Below, in pieces: positions 29,589 to 37,744 of a stretch of DNA of 64,000 bases (position 1 is the first letter of the stretch; every line of letters begins with the position of its first letter). The notes below the pieces were generated by a model. The model was given only the letters and a program-made list of their open reading frames with translations. It ran no database searches and was not told where the DNA came from. The position numbers and the translations under genes are program-made. The stretch covers positions 434,001 to 498,000 of the forward strand of contig NZ_JBBHER010000003.1 of NCBI RefSeq assembly GCF_037646705.1, given 5' to 3'. This DNA is from Pikeienuella litoralis. GTDB taxonomy: Bacteria; Pseudomonadota; Alphaproteobacteria; Rhodobacterales; Rhodobacteraceae.

Positions 29589-29627
29589 GCGATATACGAT
29601 ATTGCACTGTGTGATATGCGATATTGC
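29589..29627. repeat. Two tandem 17-bp operator-like palindromes, 22-bp period
   Basis: Unit 1 (29589-29605) and unit 2 (29611-29627) share GATAT-n-CGATATTGC, and each is an imperfect palindrome of GC-n-ATAT / ATATTGC arms. Their centres are 22 bp apart, two helical turns, so both would face the same side of the DNA. They sit 65-103 bp upstream of the acyltransferase ATG and about 70 bp behind the dnaK promoter, in a stretch notably AT-richer than its surroundings. They look like a binding site for a dimeric regulator. No regulator gene is adjacent. Confidence 0.5.
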
Positions 29628-29691
29628 GTTATGGATCGCGCCCGCACTTGTCCGCGGACGCGCATGAATTGACCAATCCGGAAGGGGCGTC

Positions 29692-30750
29692 ATGAGTAAG
29701 TGGTTGATGATCGGCGACCGGACCCAGGGACGGGACAACCACTTCAACCTCATACGGATACTTGCCGCGACGGGGGTTGTCGTCGCGCACGCTTTTCCAT
29801 TGAGTCGCGGCAGTTCGGAGCCGCTGCTGCTCGAGTCGGTGTTCGGCGTGAATCTCGGCCATATTTCCGTCCTCGTCTTCTTTGCGATCTCGGGCTTTTT
29901 TATCGCAAAGAGCTTTGATCAGGGCGGCTCCCTCTACCGCTTCACTCTCGCTCGCGTGTTGCGGATCTTCCCCGGGCTGTTCGTCATGCTGCTTCTGACG
30001 GTGCTGATCGCCGGAGTGTTTCTGACCACCGCGCCGCCGAGGGAATACTGGCCGTCAGCCGTGGAATACGTCATGCGGAACATGACGCTCGGGTGGCTGC
30101 GCCCATACCTGCCCGGAGTGTTCGAAACCAATCCCGGCGGCGCGACGGTGAACGATCCTCTCTGGACCTTGTTCCACGAGGTCGTCTGCTACTTCGGCCT
30201 CGCCGCAGCCGGCCTGCTCGGTCTCCTCCGGCGGGGCGTCGTGGCTGCGGCCGCCTTCGCGCTGGCGCTGGCGCTGCTGCTGGCGGCGCCATACTTGGCT
30301 TTGCCCGTGCGCATTCAGGCGCAGGCGGATCTCTCGATCACCTTCCTGCTCGGCGCGGCCGCGTATGTCTGGCGGGACCGTATCCCGCTCACCTTCTGGA
30401 TTCCCGCGGTCGCTTGCGGCGTGGCTCTGCTCGCCAATGGAACGGAGATGTTCAAGCCGCCTTTGTATCTGGCCGTCGCGAGCGTGTCGCTCTGGTTGGG
30501 CTTCGCGCGCGCGCCGCTCCTGCTGAATTATAATCGTCTCGGCGATTATTCCTACGGCGTCTATATCTACGCCTACCCGATTCAGCAGATAATCGCTTCG
30601 TCCGGAGTCGATAGTCCGCTCCTCAATATCTCTATGGCGTTGCCTTTGGCGCTCTTTTGTTCTGTACTCTCGTGGCGTTTTGTCGAGAGGCCGGCGTTGA
30701 AATTCAAACCCGCATCGCAGCGATTTGCGCTGGCGCGACCAGCCGCATGA
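29692..30750 (+). CDS. Acyltransferase-3 family membrane O-acyltransferase
   Basis: A 352-residue inner-membrane protein with about ten hydrophobic segments, of the OafA/NodX acyltransferase family that O-acetylates surface polysaccharides or other extracytoplasmic acceptors. The signature NHFNLIRILAATGVVVAHAF carries the conserved R and H of the active face, and NDPLWTLFHEVVCYFG matches the second family motif. It ends at FVERPALKFKP. There is no SGNH domain. A GGAAGGGG ribosome binding site precedes ATG 29692. Its base composition, especially near the 3' end, is less GC-rich than neighbouring genes, which could mean later arrival in an otherwise old heat-shock locus. Its stop overlaps alkB. 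Confidence 0.86.
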   Translation: MSKWLMIGDRTQGRDNHFNLIRILAATGVVVAHAFPLSRGSSEPLLLESVFGVNLGHISVLVFFAISGFFIAKSFDQGGSLYRFTLARVLRIFPGLFVMLLLTVLIAGVFLTTAPPREYWPSAVEYVMRNMTLGWLRPYLPGVFETNPGGATVNDPLWTLFHEVVCYFGLAAAGLLGLLRRGVVAAAAFALALALLLAAPYLALPVRIQAQADLSITFLLGAAAYVWRDRIPLTFWIPAVACGVALLANGTEMFKPPLYLAVASVSLWLGFARAPLLLNYNRLGDYSYGVYIYAYPIQQIIASSGVDSPLLNISMALPLALFCSVLSWRFVERPALKFKPASQRFALARPAA

Positions 30751-31358
30751 ACGATGGAAGAGGCCTTCCCCCGGGGGTTCTTCTTTTCGACGGCTTTCTG
30801 GATGCTCCGGCGCAAACCGCGCTGCTGGAGGCGCTGCGCGGCGTCGCCGCCGCCGCGCCTCCCCGCCGGATGGAGACGCCGAACGGGCGGCGGATGTCGG
30901 TGGCGATGACCTCCGCCGGGCGGGTCGGCTGGGTCGCGGACCGGAGCGGCTATCGCTATGAGCCGCGCCAGCCGAGCGGCGCGCCGTGGCCGCCGATCCC
31001 GGAGCAGGCGCTGGCGATCTGGCGCGCGGTTTCAGGTTGGGCTGAGCCGCCCGACTGCCTCCTGCTCAATCATTACGAGGCGGGCGCGAAGATGGGTCTG
31101 CACCGGGATGCGGACGAGGGCGCGTTCGCGGCCCCCGTCGTTTCGGTCTCGCTCGGCGATCCTGCGCGGTTTCGCCTCGGCGGGCTGCGGCGGCGGGATC
31201 CGACCCGGTCGTTCGAACTGCGATCCGGCGACGTTCTGGTGATGGGCGGCGCCTCCCGCTTGATCTGGCATGGCGTCGACCGGATCGATTTCGGCGTCTC
31301 TCCGCTGCTGGCGCAGGGCGGGCGGCTCAACCTCACGATGCGGGTCGTGCGGCCCTGA
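30747..31358 (+). CDS. alkB: AlkB-like 2-oxoglutarate/Fe(II) DNA repair dioxygenase
   Basis: A 203-residue oxidative demethylase that reverses 1-methyladenine and 3-methylcytosine lesions. The iron ligands are H119-x-D121 (in MGLHRDADEG) and His175 (IWHGVDR); the 2-oxoglutarate clamp is Arg193 and Arg199 (GRLNLTMRVVRP). LLNHYEAGAKMG is the usual strand before the HxD. The ATG overlaps the acyltransferase stop by 4 bp, so the two are co-translated although no shared function is evident. It is convergent with grpE. Confidence 0.93.
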   Translation: MNDGRGLPPGVLLFDGFLDAPAQTALLEALRGVAAAAPPRRMETPNGRRMSVAMTSAGRVGWVADRSGYRYEPRQPSGAPWPPIPEQALAIWRAVSGWAEPPDCLLLNHYEAGAKMGLHRDADEGAFAAPVVSVSLGDPARFRLGGLRRRDPTRSFELRSGDVLVMGGASRLIWHGVDRIDFGVSPLLAQGGRLNLTMRVVRP

Positions 31359-31377
31359 TGCGACGGGCGGGCCGGGG

Positions 31378-32013
31378 TCAGTCGGCCTCTTCAGGGTTCG
31401 CCGTCGCCACGCCCTCGGCGCCTTCCGCCGCGGGGGCGGCTTTCGCCACGCCCACCAACGCCGGGCGAAGCAGGCGTCCGGCGATGGTGAAGCCGGTCTG
31501 CAGAACCTCCATCACCGTTCCCGATTCCGCGCCGGGAACCGGAGCTTCGAACATGGCCTGATGCAGGTTTGGATCGAACTTGTCGCCGATCTGGGGCTCG
31601 ACCACTTCGATCTTGTGCTTGCCGAAGGCGGAAAGAAGATCGCGCCGCGTCAATTCCACGCCTTCGATCAACCCGTGCGCGTGGCGCCGCGCCTCATCGT
31701 CGGCGGCGGCGAGCGCGCGGGCCAGATTGTCATGCACCGAGAGCAGATCGCGCGCCAGCCTGGTCCCGCCATAGGCTTCGGCGTCCTTGCGGTCGCGCTC
31801 GGCGCGCCGGCGGATGTTCTCCGCTTCGGCCAGCGCGCGCATGAGCTTGTCCTGCAATTCGTCGCGCTCCGCCATCAGCGAGACGATTTCGGCGGCTTGC
31901 GGGTCGGCGGGCGCGTCACCGTCTTCCTGCGTTTCGAATCCCGCCTCGTCGAAAGCCGCCTCTTCCATCGCCGCGGCGTGCTTCATGGCGTCTTCGGTTT
32001 TTTTGTCAGTCAT
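31378..32013 (-). CDS. grpE: Nucleotide exchange factor GrpE
   Basis: A 211-residue dimeric exchange factor that releases ADP from DnaK. An acidic, disordered N-terminus is followed by the long coiled coil (about 45-95) and the C-terminal beta-wing domain with GVELTRRDLLSAFGKHKIE and GTVMEVLQTGFTIAGRLLRPA. It is 6 bp downstream of hrcA and therefore in the hrcA–grpE operon. Confidence 0.97.
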   Translation of the reverse strand: MTDKKTEDAMKHAAAMEEAAFDEAGFETQEDGDAPADPQAAEIVSLMAERDELQDKLMRALAEAENIRRRAERDRKDAEAYGGTRLARDLLSVHDNLARALAAADDEARRHAHGLIEGVELTRRDLLSAFGKHKIEVVEPQIGDKFDPNLHQAMFEAPVPGAESGTVMEVLQTGFTIAGRLLRPALVGVAKAAPAAEGAEGVATANPEEAD

Positions 32014-32019
32014 GTGATC

Positions 32020-33111
32020 TTACCCTTTTCCACCGGTCCGCGGCTGCGCGAGCTTTCTGCGCCCCGCGATCATCTCGCCCATCATACGGGCGGTGTAATC
32101 GACGATCGGCACGATCCTGCCGTAATTCAGTCGCGTTGGGCCGATCACGCCGATCGCGCCTACGAGCTTCCGGTCGGGGTTCATATAGGGAGAGATCACC
32201 AATGTGGAGCCTGAAAGCGAAAAGAGCTTGTTCTCCGAGCCGATAAAAATCCGTACGCCTTCACCCTCCTTGGCCAGATCGAGGAGTTGCGCGATGTCGC
32301 GCTTGCGTTCGAGATCGTCGAGAAGGTGGCGCATCCGGTCGAGATCCGCCGCCGCCTCGGTCAGAAGATTGGCCCGGCCGCGAACCAGGAGCCGGTCCGG
32401 CTCGATCTCTCCCTCGCCGTTCCAGACGGCGACGCCGGTCTCGATCAACGTGCGCGCGGTCTCGTCCAGCTCGCGCCGCCGCCGTTCGATCTCGCGGGCG
32501 ACGATGTCCTTCGCGTCGCTGAGCGTCTGGCCGACGAGCATCGCGTTGAGAAAATTCGCCGCCTCGCGCATCGCCGAGGGCGTCATGCCGTCCGGCGGCG
32601 CGATCATCCGGTTCTCGACCGAGCCATCCTCGGTCACCAGCACGACGAGCGCGGCCCCCGGATGCAGCGAGACGAACTCGAGATGCCGGATCGGCGCCTC
32701 CCGCTTCGGCGCGAAAACGAGCGAGGCGCAATGGCTCAGACCGGACAGCATCGATCCGGCCTGGTCGAGCGCATGCGCCATGTCGCCGTCGTGATCGCTG
32801 TTCAGCTTTTCGATCTCGGTGCGCTCCTCGGCGGAGATTTCGCCGAGTTCGAGCAGCCCGTCCACAAACATCCGCAGCCCCGAATGGGTGGGGATCCGCC
32901 CGGCGGAGGCGTGCGGGCTTTCGATGAAGCCGAGCTGCTCCAGATCCTGCATCACGTTCCGGACCGACGCGGCCGAAAGCGGCGATTCCAGCCCACGAGA
33001 GATCGTGCGCGAGCCGACCGGCTCTCCGGTTTCGATATAGGTCTCGACCAGCCGCCGAAAGATCTCGCGGCTGCGATCGTTCAGGTCGATGGCGTCGGTG
33101 GAGATGGACAT
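32020..33111 (-). CDS. hrcA: Heat-inducible transcription repressor HrcA
   Basis: A 363-residue winged-helix repressor that binds CIRCE sites and is matured by GroEL. The N-terminal DNA-binding domain has NDRSREIFRRLVETYIETGEPVGS (split here: NDRSREIFRRLVET, then YIETGEPVGS) and ASVRNVMQDLEQLGFIE; a GAF-like middle domain follows. No CIRCE inverted repeat was seen anywhere in the window, so its targets (probably groESL) lie elsewhere. ATG 33111 is preferred over a GTG at 33120, because the GTG lies inside the predicted −10 box. Confidence 0.95.
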   Translation of the reverse strand: MSISTDAIDLNDRSREIFRRLVETYIETGEPVGSRTISRGLESPLSAASVRNVMQDLEQLGFIESPHASAGRIPTHSGLRMFVDGLLELGEISAEERTEIEKLNSDHDGDMAHALDQAGSMLSGLSHCASLVFAPKREAPIRHLEFVSLHPGAALVVLVTEDGSVENRMIAPPDGMTPSAMREAANFLNAMLVGQTLSDAKDIVAREIERRRRELDETARTLIETGVAVWNGEGEIEPDRLLVRGRANLLTEAAADLDRMRHLLDDLERKRDIAQLLDLAKEGEGVRIFIGSENKLFSLSGSTLVISPYMNPDRKLVGAIGVIGPTRLNYGRIVPIVDYTARMMGEMIAGRRKLAQPRTGGKG

Positions 33112-33117
33112 GCGCAA

Positions 33118-33145
33118 CACGTAGAAACCGCCACCCCTTTGTCAA
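33118..33145 (-). promoter_or_regulatory. Candidate promoter of hrcA–grpE (leaderless)
   Basis: A perfect TTGACA −35 (33140-33145, minus strand) is followed after 16 bp by TACGTG (33118-33123). The predicted transcription start falls at or within 1-2 nt of the hrcA ATG at 33111. No Shine–Dalgarno sequence precedes that ATG, so hrcA mRNA is probably leaderless. Confidence 0.5.
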
Positions 33146-33256
33146 CTGCTCTCTCGTCCGGCCGGCGGCCGGCTGAACGGGAAGGGGGCGGGCCCGCGCG
33201 GCTGGACCCCGTCCGCCGCGCGCGGTATTGCGCCCCGAGGACATGAAAAGGATTCC

Positions 33257-33970
33257 ATGATGCGCCCTTCCGGCCGCGCGCGCGACGAATTGCGCGCCAT
33301 TTCCATTGAGACCAACGTCTCCCGCCACGCCGAAGGCTCATGCCTGATCCGGTGCGGGGACACGCATGTCATGTGCACCGCATCGTTGGATGAGAAGGTG
33401 CCGTCCTTCATGCGCAACTCCGGCCTCGGCTGGGTGACGGCGGAATACGGCATGCTGCCGCGCGCGACCAACACCCGGATGCGGCGCGAGGCGAAGACGA
33501 GCCAGAGCGGGCGCACGCATGAGATCCAGCGCCTGATCGGGCGCTCCCTCCGCATGGGCGCCGACCGCGTTCTGCTGGGCGAGCGGCAGATCACCATCGA
33601 CTGCGACGTGCTTCAGGCCGATGGCGGCACCCGCTGCGCCGCGATCACCGGCGGCTGGGTGGCGCTCAGGCTCGCGGCGGACAAGCTGGTCGCCTCCGGC
33701 GTGCTGAAGGAGAACCCGATCGAGGAGCATATCGCGGCCGTCTCCTGCGGCGTGCATCAGGGGCAGGCGGTGCTCGACCTCGACTACGCCGAGGATTCGG
33801 ACGCCGGAACGGACGCGAATTTCGTGATGACCGGCTCGGGCGCTCTCGTGGAGTTGCAGGGCTCCGCCGAGGGCTCGCCCTTTTCCGAGGCGCAGTTCAT
33901 GGAAATGCTGACCCTGGCGCGAAAGGGCGTGGCTGAGCTGATCGCGGCGCAGAAGGCGGCGATCGGATGA
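33257..33970 (+). CDS. rph: Ribonuclease PH
   Basis: A 237-residue phosphorolytic 3'-to-5' exoribonuclease that trims tRNA 3' ends. Family landmarks are MRPSGRARDELRAISIE, GDTHVMCTASL, LGWVTAEYGMLPRATNTRMRRE, and RSLRMGADRVLLGERQITIDCDV (split: RSLRMGADRVLLGE, RQITIDCDV). An AAAAGG ribosome binding site lies 5 bp before ATG 33257; a second ATG follows at once. Its stop overlaps the rdgB start by 4 bp. It is divergent from hrcA, a common alphaproteobacterial arrangement. Confidence 0.97.
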   Translation: MMRPSGRARDELRAISIETNVSRHAEGSCLIRCGDTHVMCTASLDEKVPSFMRNSGLGWVTAEYGMLPRATNTRMRREAKTSQSGRTHEIQRLIGRSLRMGADRVLLGERQITIDCDVLQADGGTRCAAITGGWVALRLAADKLVASGVLKENPIEEHIAAVSCGVHQGQAVLDLDYAEDSDAGTDANFVMTGSGALVELQGSAEGSPFSEAQFMEMLTLARKGVAELIAAQKAAIG

Positions 33971-34578
33971 GCCGGCGCCTGGCGGCGGGGCGGCTGATCG
34001 TCGCCACTCATAACGCCGGAAAGGTGCGGGAGATGGGCGCGCTTCTCGCGCCTTACGGCGTCGAGACGGTCTCCGCCGGCGATCTCGGCCTCGCCGTGCC
34101 GGAGGAGACCGAAGAGACGTTCGAGGGCAACGCCCGGATCAAGGCGCACGCCGCCGCGCGGGCGGCGAACCTGCCCGCGCTTTCCGACGACAGCGGCATC
34201 GAGGTCGCCGCTCTCGGCGGCGACCCCGGCGTCCACACCGCCGACTGGGCGGAGACCGAATCGGGCCGTGATTTCATCATGGCGATGAAACGGGTGCAGA
34301 CGCTTCTCGACGAGGCGAACGCGCCCGAGCCGCGGAGCGCCCGGTTCGTTTCGGTGCTCTGCCTCGCCTGGCCAGACGGGCATGACGAGGTCTTCCGCGG
34401 CGAGGTCCCGGGCCGCGTCACCTGGCCGATGCGGGGCGAGCGGGGGTTCGGGTTCGATCCGATTTTCATCCCCGATGGCGAGACGGAGACCTTCGGCGAG
34501 ATGGATCCGGCGCGAAAGAACGCGATGAGCCACCGCGCGCGGGCGTTCGAAAAGCTGGTCCGCGGCTGCTTCGGCTGA
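33967..34578 (+). CDS. rdgB: XTP/dITP diphosphatase (HAM1/RdgB)
   Basis: A 203-residue nucleotide-pool sanitation enzyme that hydrolyses ITP, dITP and XTP to monophosphates. The motifs VATHNAGKVREM, EETFEGNARIKA, ALSDDSGIEV and GFGFDPIFIPDG are all present, as is the terminal MSHRARAFEKL. Overlap with rph indicates coupling, and hemW follows after the PAS gene. Confidence 0.96.
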   Translation: MSRRLAAGRLIVATHNAGKVREMGALLAPYGVETVSAGDLGLAVPEETEETFEGNARIKAHAAARAANLPALSDDSGIEVAALGGDPGVHTADWAETESGRDFIMAMKRVQTLLDEANAPEPRSARFVSVLCLAWPDGHDEVFRGEVPGRVTWPMRGERGFGFDPIFIPDGETETFGEMDPARKNAMSHRARAFEKLVRGCFG

Positions 34579-34705
34579 TTCGGCTGAAACGCGCGCCCGC
34601 GCCGACGAAAGGATGACGACGGGCGCTGCTTTCCGGTTGCGAGAGGCTTCTCTGGGGATACCATGCGCGGGGCCGGACGGGGCGATGGCGTGGGGGAGTC
34701 GGGAG

Positions 34706-35167
34706 ATGGACGATCGTGGCGGACATGCGGCGCTCGCCGCCTCATCCCTCGCCGGGCAACTGCTGGAAGGGTTGCCCGACGCTCTTGTCGTTGCGGATGT
34801 CGAGGGCGTGATCCGCTTCTGGAACGCGGGCGCCGAGCGCATCTTCGGGTTCCCGGCTGCGGAGGCGCTTGGCCGGCCGCTCGACATCATCATTCCCGAA
34901 AATCTTCGCGCGCGGCACAACTCCGGCTATGAGCAGACGATGAAGACCGGCGAGACGCGCTATGGCGCCGGCGATCTCCTCGCGGTTCCGGCGCTGCGCA
35001 AGGATGGCGCGCGGATCTCCGTGCAGTTCTCCATCCTGCCGCTCGTCGGCGCGGATGGCGGCATGACCGGGATCGCCGCGGTCATGCGCGACGTCACCGC
35101 GGATTTCGAGGAGCGCAAGCGGTTGAGAAAAGAACTCGCCGCGGCGCGGAAGGCCGCGAGGGGGTGA
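34706..35167 (+). CDS. Single PAS-domain protein, possible heme/redox sensor
   Basis: A 153-residue protein that is essentially one PAS domain (about residues 17-135) followed by a basic, probably helical C-terminal tail (FEERKRLRKELAAARKAARG). No kinase, HTH or cyclase output is present. The segment PENLRARHNSGY places His71 exactly where FixL has its proximal heme ligand (PEPYRSRH in the rhizobial protein), but such a His also occurs in non-heme PAS domains. ATG 34706 is preferred because GGGGGAG lies 7 bp upstream; an in-frame ATG at 34613 is possible. It sits between rdgB and hemW, and the latter serves heme metabolism. Confidence 0.7.
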   Translation: MDDRGGHAALAASSLAGQLLEGLPDALVVADVEGVIRFWNAGAERIFGFPAAEALGRPLDIIIPENLRARHNSGYEQTMKTGETRYGAGDLLAVPALRKDGARISVQFSILPLVGADGGMTGIAAVMRDVTADFEERKRLRKELAAARKAARG

Positions 35168-35244
35168 GCGCCGATCCCGGTCGGCGGGGCCCGGCCGCGC
35201 GCGGCTCTCTGGCTCCCCTGTCCGGCCTGTGCTAGGCGGCGTCG

Positions 35245-36393
35245 ATGAGCGCTCAGGATGAAGATTGGCGGGCGGCCGGGTTCGGGATCTATATCCACTG
35301 GCCCTTCTGTCTCGCCAAATGCCCCTACTGCGATTTCAACTCCCATGTCTCCCGCGAGGTCGATCAGCCGCGCTGGCGCGCCGCGCTCCTGCGCGAGATG
35401 GAGGCGATGCGCGCGCTGACCGGGCCGCGCCGGGCCGATACGGTGTTTTTCGGCGGCGGTACGCCGAGCCTGATGCCGGCGGAGACCGTCGGCGCGCTGA
35501 TCGAGGCGGCGGACCGGCTCTGGGGCCTTGCGCCGGATGCGGAAATCTCTCTGGAGGCGAACCCGACGTCGGTCGAGGCGGCGCGGTTCCGCGCTTACGC
35601 GGCCGCGGGGGTGAACCGGATTTCGATGGGCGTGCAGGCGCTCAACGACGCGGATCTGAAGCGGCTCGGCCGGATGCACAGCGCCGCCGAGGCGCGGGCG
35701 GCCTTCGATATCGCGCGGGCGGCCTTCACCCGCGTCAGCTTCGATCTGATCTACGCCCGGCAGGATCAGACGCCTCAGGCATGGGCGGCGGAGTTGGCCG
35801 ATGCGCTGGCGATGGCGGTGGATCACCTCTCGCTCTACCAGCTGACCATCGAGGCGGGGACGCGGTTCGGCGAGCTTCACGCGCGGGGCCGGCTTCGCGG
35901 CCTGCCGGTGGATGAGCGCGCGGCGGACATGTACGACGCGACGCAAACCGTCTCCGCCGCCGCCGGTCTGCCGGCCTATGAGATTTCCAACCACGCCCGC
36001 CCCGGCGCGGAAAGCCGGCACAATCTGATCTATTGGCGCTATGGCGATTACGCCGGGATCGGCCCTGGCGCGCATGGCCGCCTGACGCTGGACGGGCGGC
36101 GCATGGCGACGGAGACGCCGCGCGACCCGGCGACGTGGCTGGCGGGCGCGCCGGTCGCGCCGGACCCCTTGCCGGACGGCGCGGAGGCCGACGAATACGC
36201 GCTGATGTCGATGCGCCTCGTCGAGGGGATGGATCTCGACCGCTACGCCCGGCTCGCCGGCGCGGCGTTGCCCGAGGCGCGGCTCGACGCGCTGGCGGCG
36301 GAAGGGCTGATCCGCCGGAGCGGGCGGCGCATCGCGGCGACGCCGACGGGGCGCCCGGTCCTGAACGCGCTTCTGGCGGCGTTGCTCGTCTGA
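35245..36393 (+). CDS. hemW: Radical SAM heme chaperone HemW
   Basis: A 382-residue radical SAM protein. The cluster motif is C22-x3-C26-x2-C29 in HWPFCLAKCPYCDFNSH, and the HemW-type extra features FFGGGTPSLM and GVQALNDADLKRLGR are present. It was long annotated as an oxygen-independent coproporphyrinogen oxidase but lacks that enzyme's N-terminal extension; family knowledge points to heme delivery into respiratory enzymes. No Shine–Dalgarno run precedes ATG 35245, and a TAGGCG box ends 6 bp before it. Confidence 0.92.
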   Translation: MSAQDEDWRAAGFGIYIHWPFCLAKCPYCDFNSHVSREVDQPRWRAALLREMEAMRALTGPRRADTVFFGGGTPSLMPAETVGALIEAADRLWGLAPDAEISLEANPTSVEAARFRAYAAAGVNRISMGVQALNDADLKRLGRMHSAAEARAAFDIARAAFTRVSFDLIYARQDQTPQAWAAELADALAMAVDHLSLYQLTIEAGTRFGELHARGRLRGLPVDERAADMYDATQTVSAAAGLPAYEISNHARPGAESRHNLIYWRYGDYAGIGPGAHGRLTLDGRRMATETPRDPATWLAGAPVAPDPLPDGAEADEYALMSMRLVEGMDLDRYARLAGAALPEARLDALAAEGLIRRSGRRIAATPTGRPVLNALLAALLV

Positions 36394-36481
36394 CCTGCTG
36401 AACGGGCCGGCGCCTGCGGACTCTGCGGCGGGCGCGCTTTGTGATAGTGTTCCCGCCAAGATAGAGAGCGGGGCTTGAGCG

Positions 36482-37591
36482 ATGAACGAGATGCGTCCGT
36501 CAGAGCCGACCGCCCCTCCGGCCGAGGAGCGCAAACCGGCCGGCGTTCAGATGCGCGAAGCCCGCGCCCTCCGCCTCGTCATCAGGATCTGGAGCTGGCT
36601 GTCGCTCTCCTTGCCCAGCACATCGCGGGTGATGTTCCGCCAGAAGTTGACCGGGCTGAGGGTTGCGCAGCTGATCCAGCCCAATTCCGGCGGCGCGCTC
36701 GACCGGGCGATGATCGAAGCGCGGATCGCGACGCTCCGCGCGAAAGCGGAATCGTCGCCGCATTGGGGCGAATGGCGCCTGGTGAACGAGATCGAACTGC
36801 TGGCGCTCGGGCTCTGGGATCTGGCGACGATGCGGGTGGAGGCGAAACGCCAGCTGTTCGACGCGCAGGCGCTTCAACTGCCTGGCGCGGCGGAATACGC
36901 CGCGCTGATCGAGGCGAACGACAACGACGAGGCCGCGCTCCGCGCCACGCTTTTCCGGCTCATGCTCGACGTGCAGGACCGGTTTCGCAAGCGTCACCTT
37001 CTGCGCGAATACGTCGCCGCATATACGGCGCGGGTCAGCCTGATATTCGGCGCCGCGACGCTGTGTCTGATCCTGCTCATCATGACGCTCGCGTGGATGG
37101 CGCAGGCGCATGTCGTCTCGGCCTTTCTCACCGCGCAGACCGGAATCGGCCCGCCCGCGCCGCCGCCGCCCGGCGGAATGCGCGCGTTCTCCAGCTTCTA
37201 TGTCGCGCTTACGGCGGGCCTGTTCGGCGCGGCGTTTTCGATGATGGCGCAGACGAAGAAGCGGGTCGAGATCAGCACCCTGGAGAACATGCGGACCAAC
37301 GCGCGGTTTTCGATGCTGTTTTTCCGGCTCGGCGTCGGCGTCGGCGCGGCGATGATTCTCTATTTCGTGTTCGACACGGATTTTCTGGGGCAGGGCGCGC
37401 TGACGCCCAATCTGCCTGAGGTCGGGTTCGAGGTCTCGATGCAGACGACCGCGCTTTTCACATCCATCGGGGGGCTGTCGCCGAATCGCGATCTGTCGCT
37501 TCTGATGCTCTGGAGCTTCGTCGCGGGATTCTCGGAGGTTCTCGTCCCTTCCATCCTTCGCCAGGCGGAGGCGCGGGTCGAGAAAAAGTGA
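36482..37591 (+). CDS. Unrecognised multi-pass membrane protein
   Basis: A 369-residue protein not assigned to a family. The first 175 residues are soluble, helical and charged, with a proline-rich start. Hydrophobic segments lie at about 180-205 (IFGAATLCLILLIMTLAWMA), 235-255 (ALTAGLFGAAFSMM), 280-300 (LGVGVGAAMILYFVF) and 335-358 (LLMLWSFVAGFSEVLVPSIL). A periplasmic or cytoplasmic loop near residue 220 has a proline run (PPAPPPPGG). There are no nucleotide-binding or catalytic motifs. The ATG follows a GAGCGGGG region. It stands between hemW (same strand, 88 bp) and a convergent DUF465 gene. Confidence 0.75.
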   Translation: MNEMRPSEPTAPPAEERKPAGVQMREARALRLVIRIWSWLSLSLPSTSRVMFRQKLTGLRVAQLIQPNSGGALDRAMIEARIATLRAKAESSPHWGEWRLVNEIELLALGLWDLATMRVEAKRQLFDAQALQLPGAAEYAALIEANDNDEAALRATLFRLMLDVQDRFRKRHLLREYVAAYTARVSLIFGAATLCLILLIMTLAWMAQAHVVSAFLTAQTGIGPPAPPPPGGMRAFSSFYVALTAGLFGAAFSMMAQTKKRVEISTLENMRTNARFSMLFFRLGVGVGAAMILYFVFDTDFLGQGALTPNLPEVGFEVSMQTTALFTSIGGLSPNRDLSLLMLWSFVAGFSEVLVPSILRQAEARVEKK

Positions 37592-37744
37592 CGCCGGGCG
37601 GCTCCGCGGCGTCCGCGGTGTGGGCCGGCGGCGGGCGAAGCGGCGTCGCCCGATCGTCTCCGCCCGCGGCCGCCTTCGCCTGCAGCGACCGCAAGCGCGC
37701 CCGAACGTCGGCCCGGACGCGCTCCGCTGAGCGGCTTGATGCGC

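Noticed and set aside
33112..33256. A CIRCE element (HrcA operator) near hrcA or dnaK
   Set aside because: No TTAGCACTC-N9-GAGTGCTAA-like inverted repeat was found in the 33112-33256 or 29384-29691 gaps.
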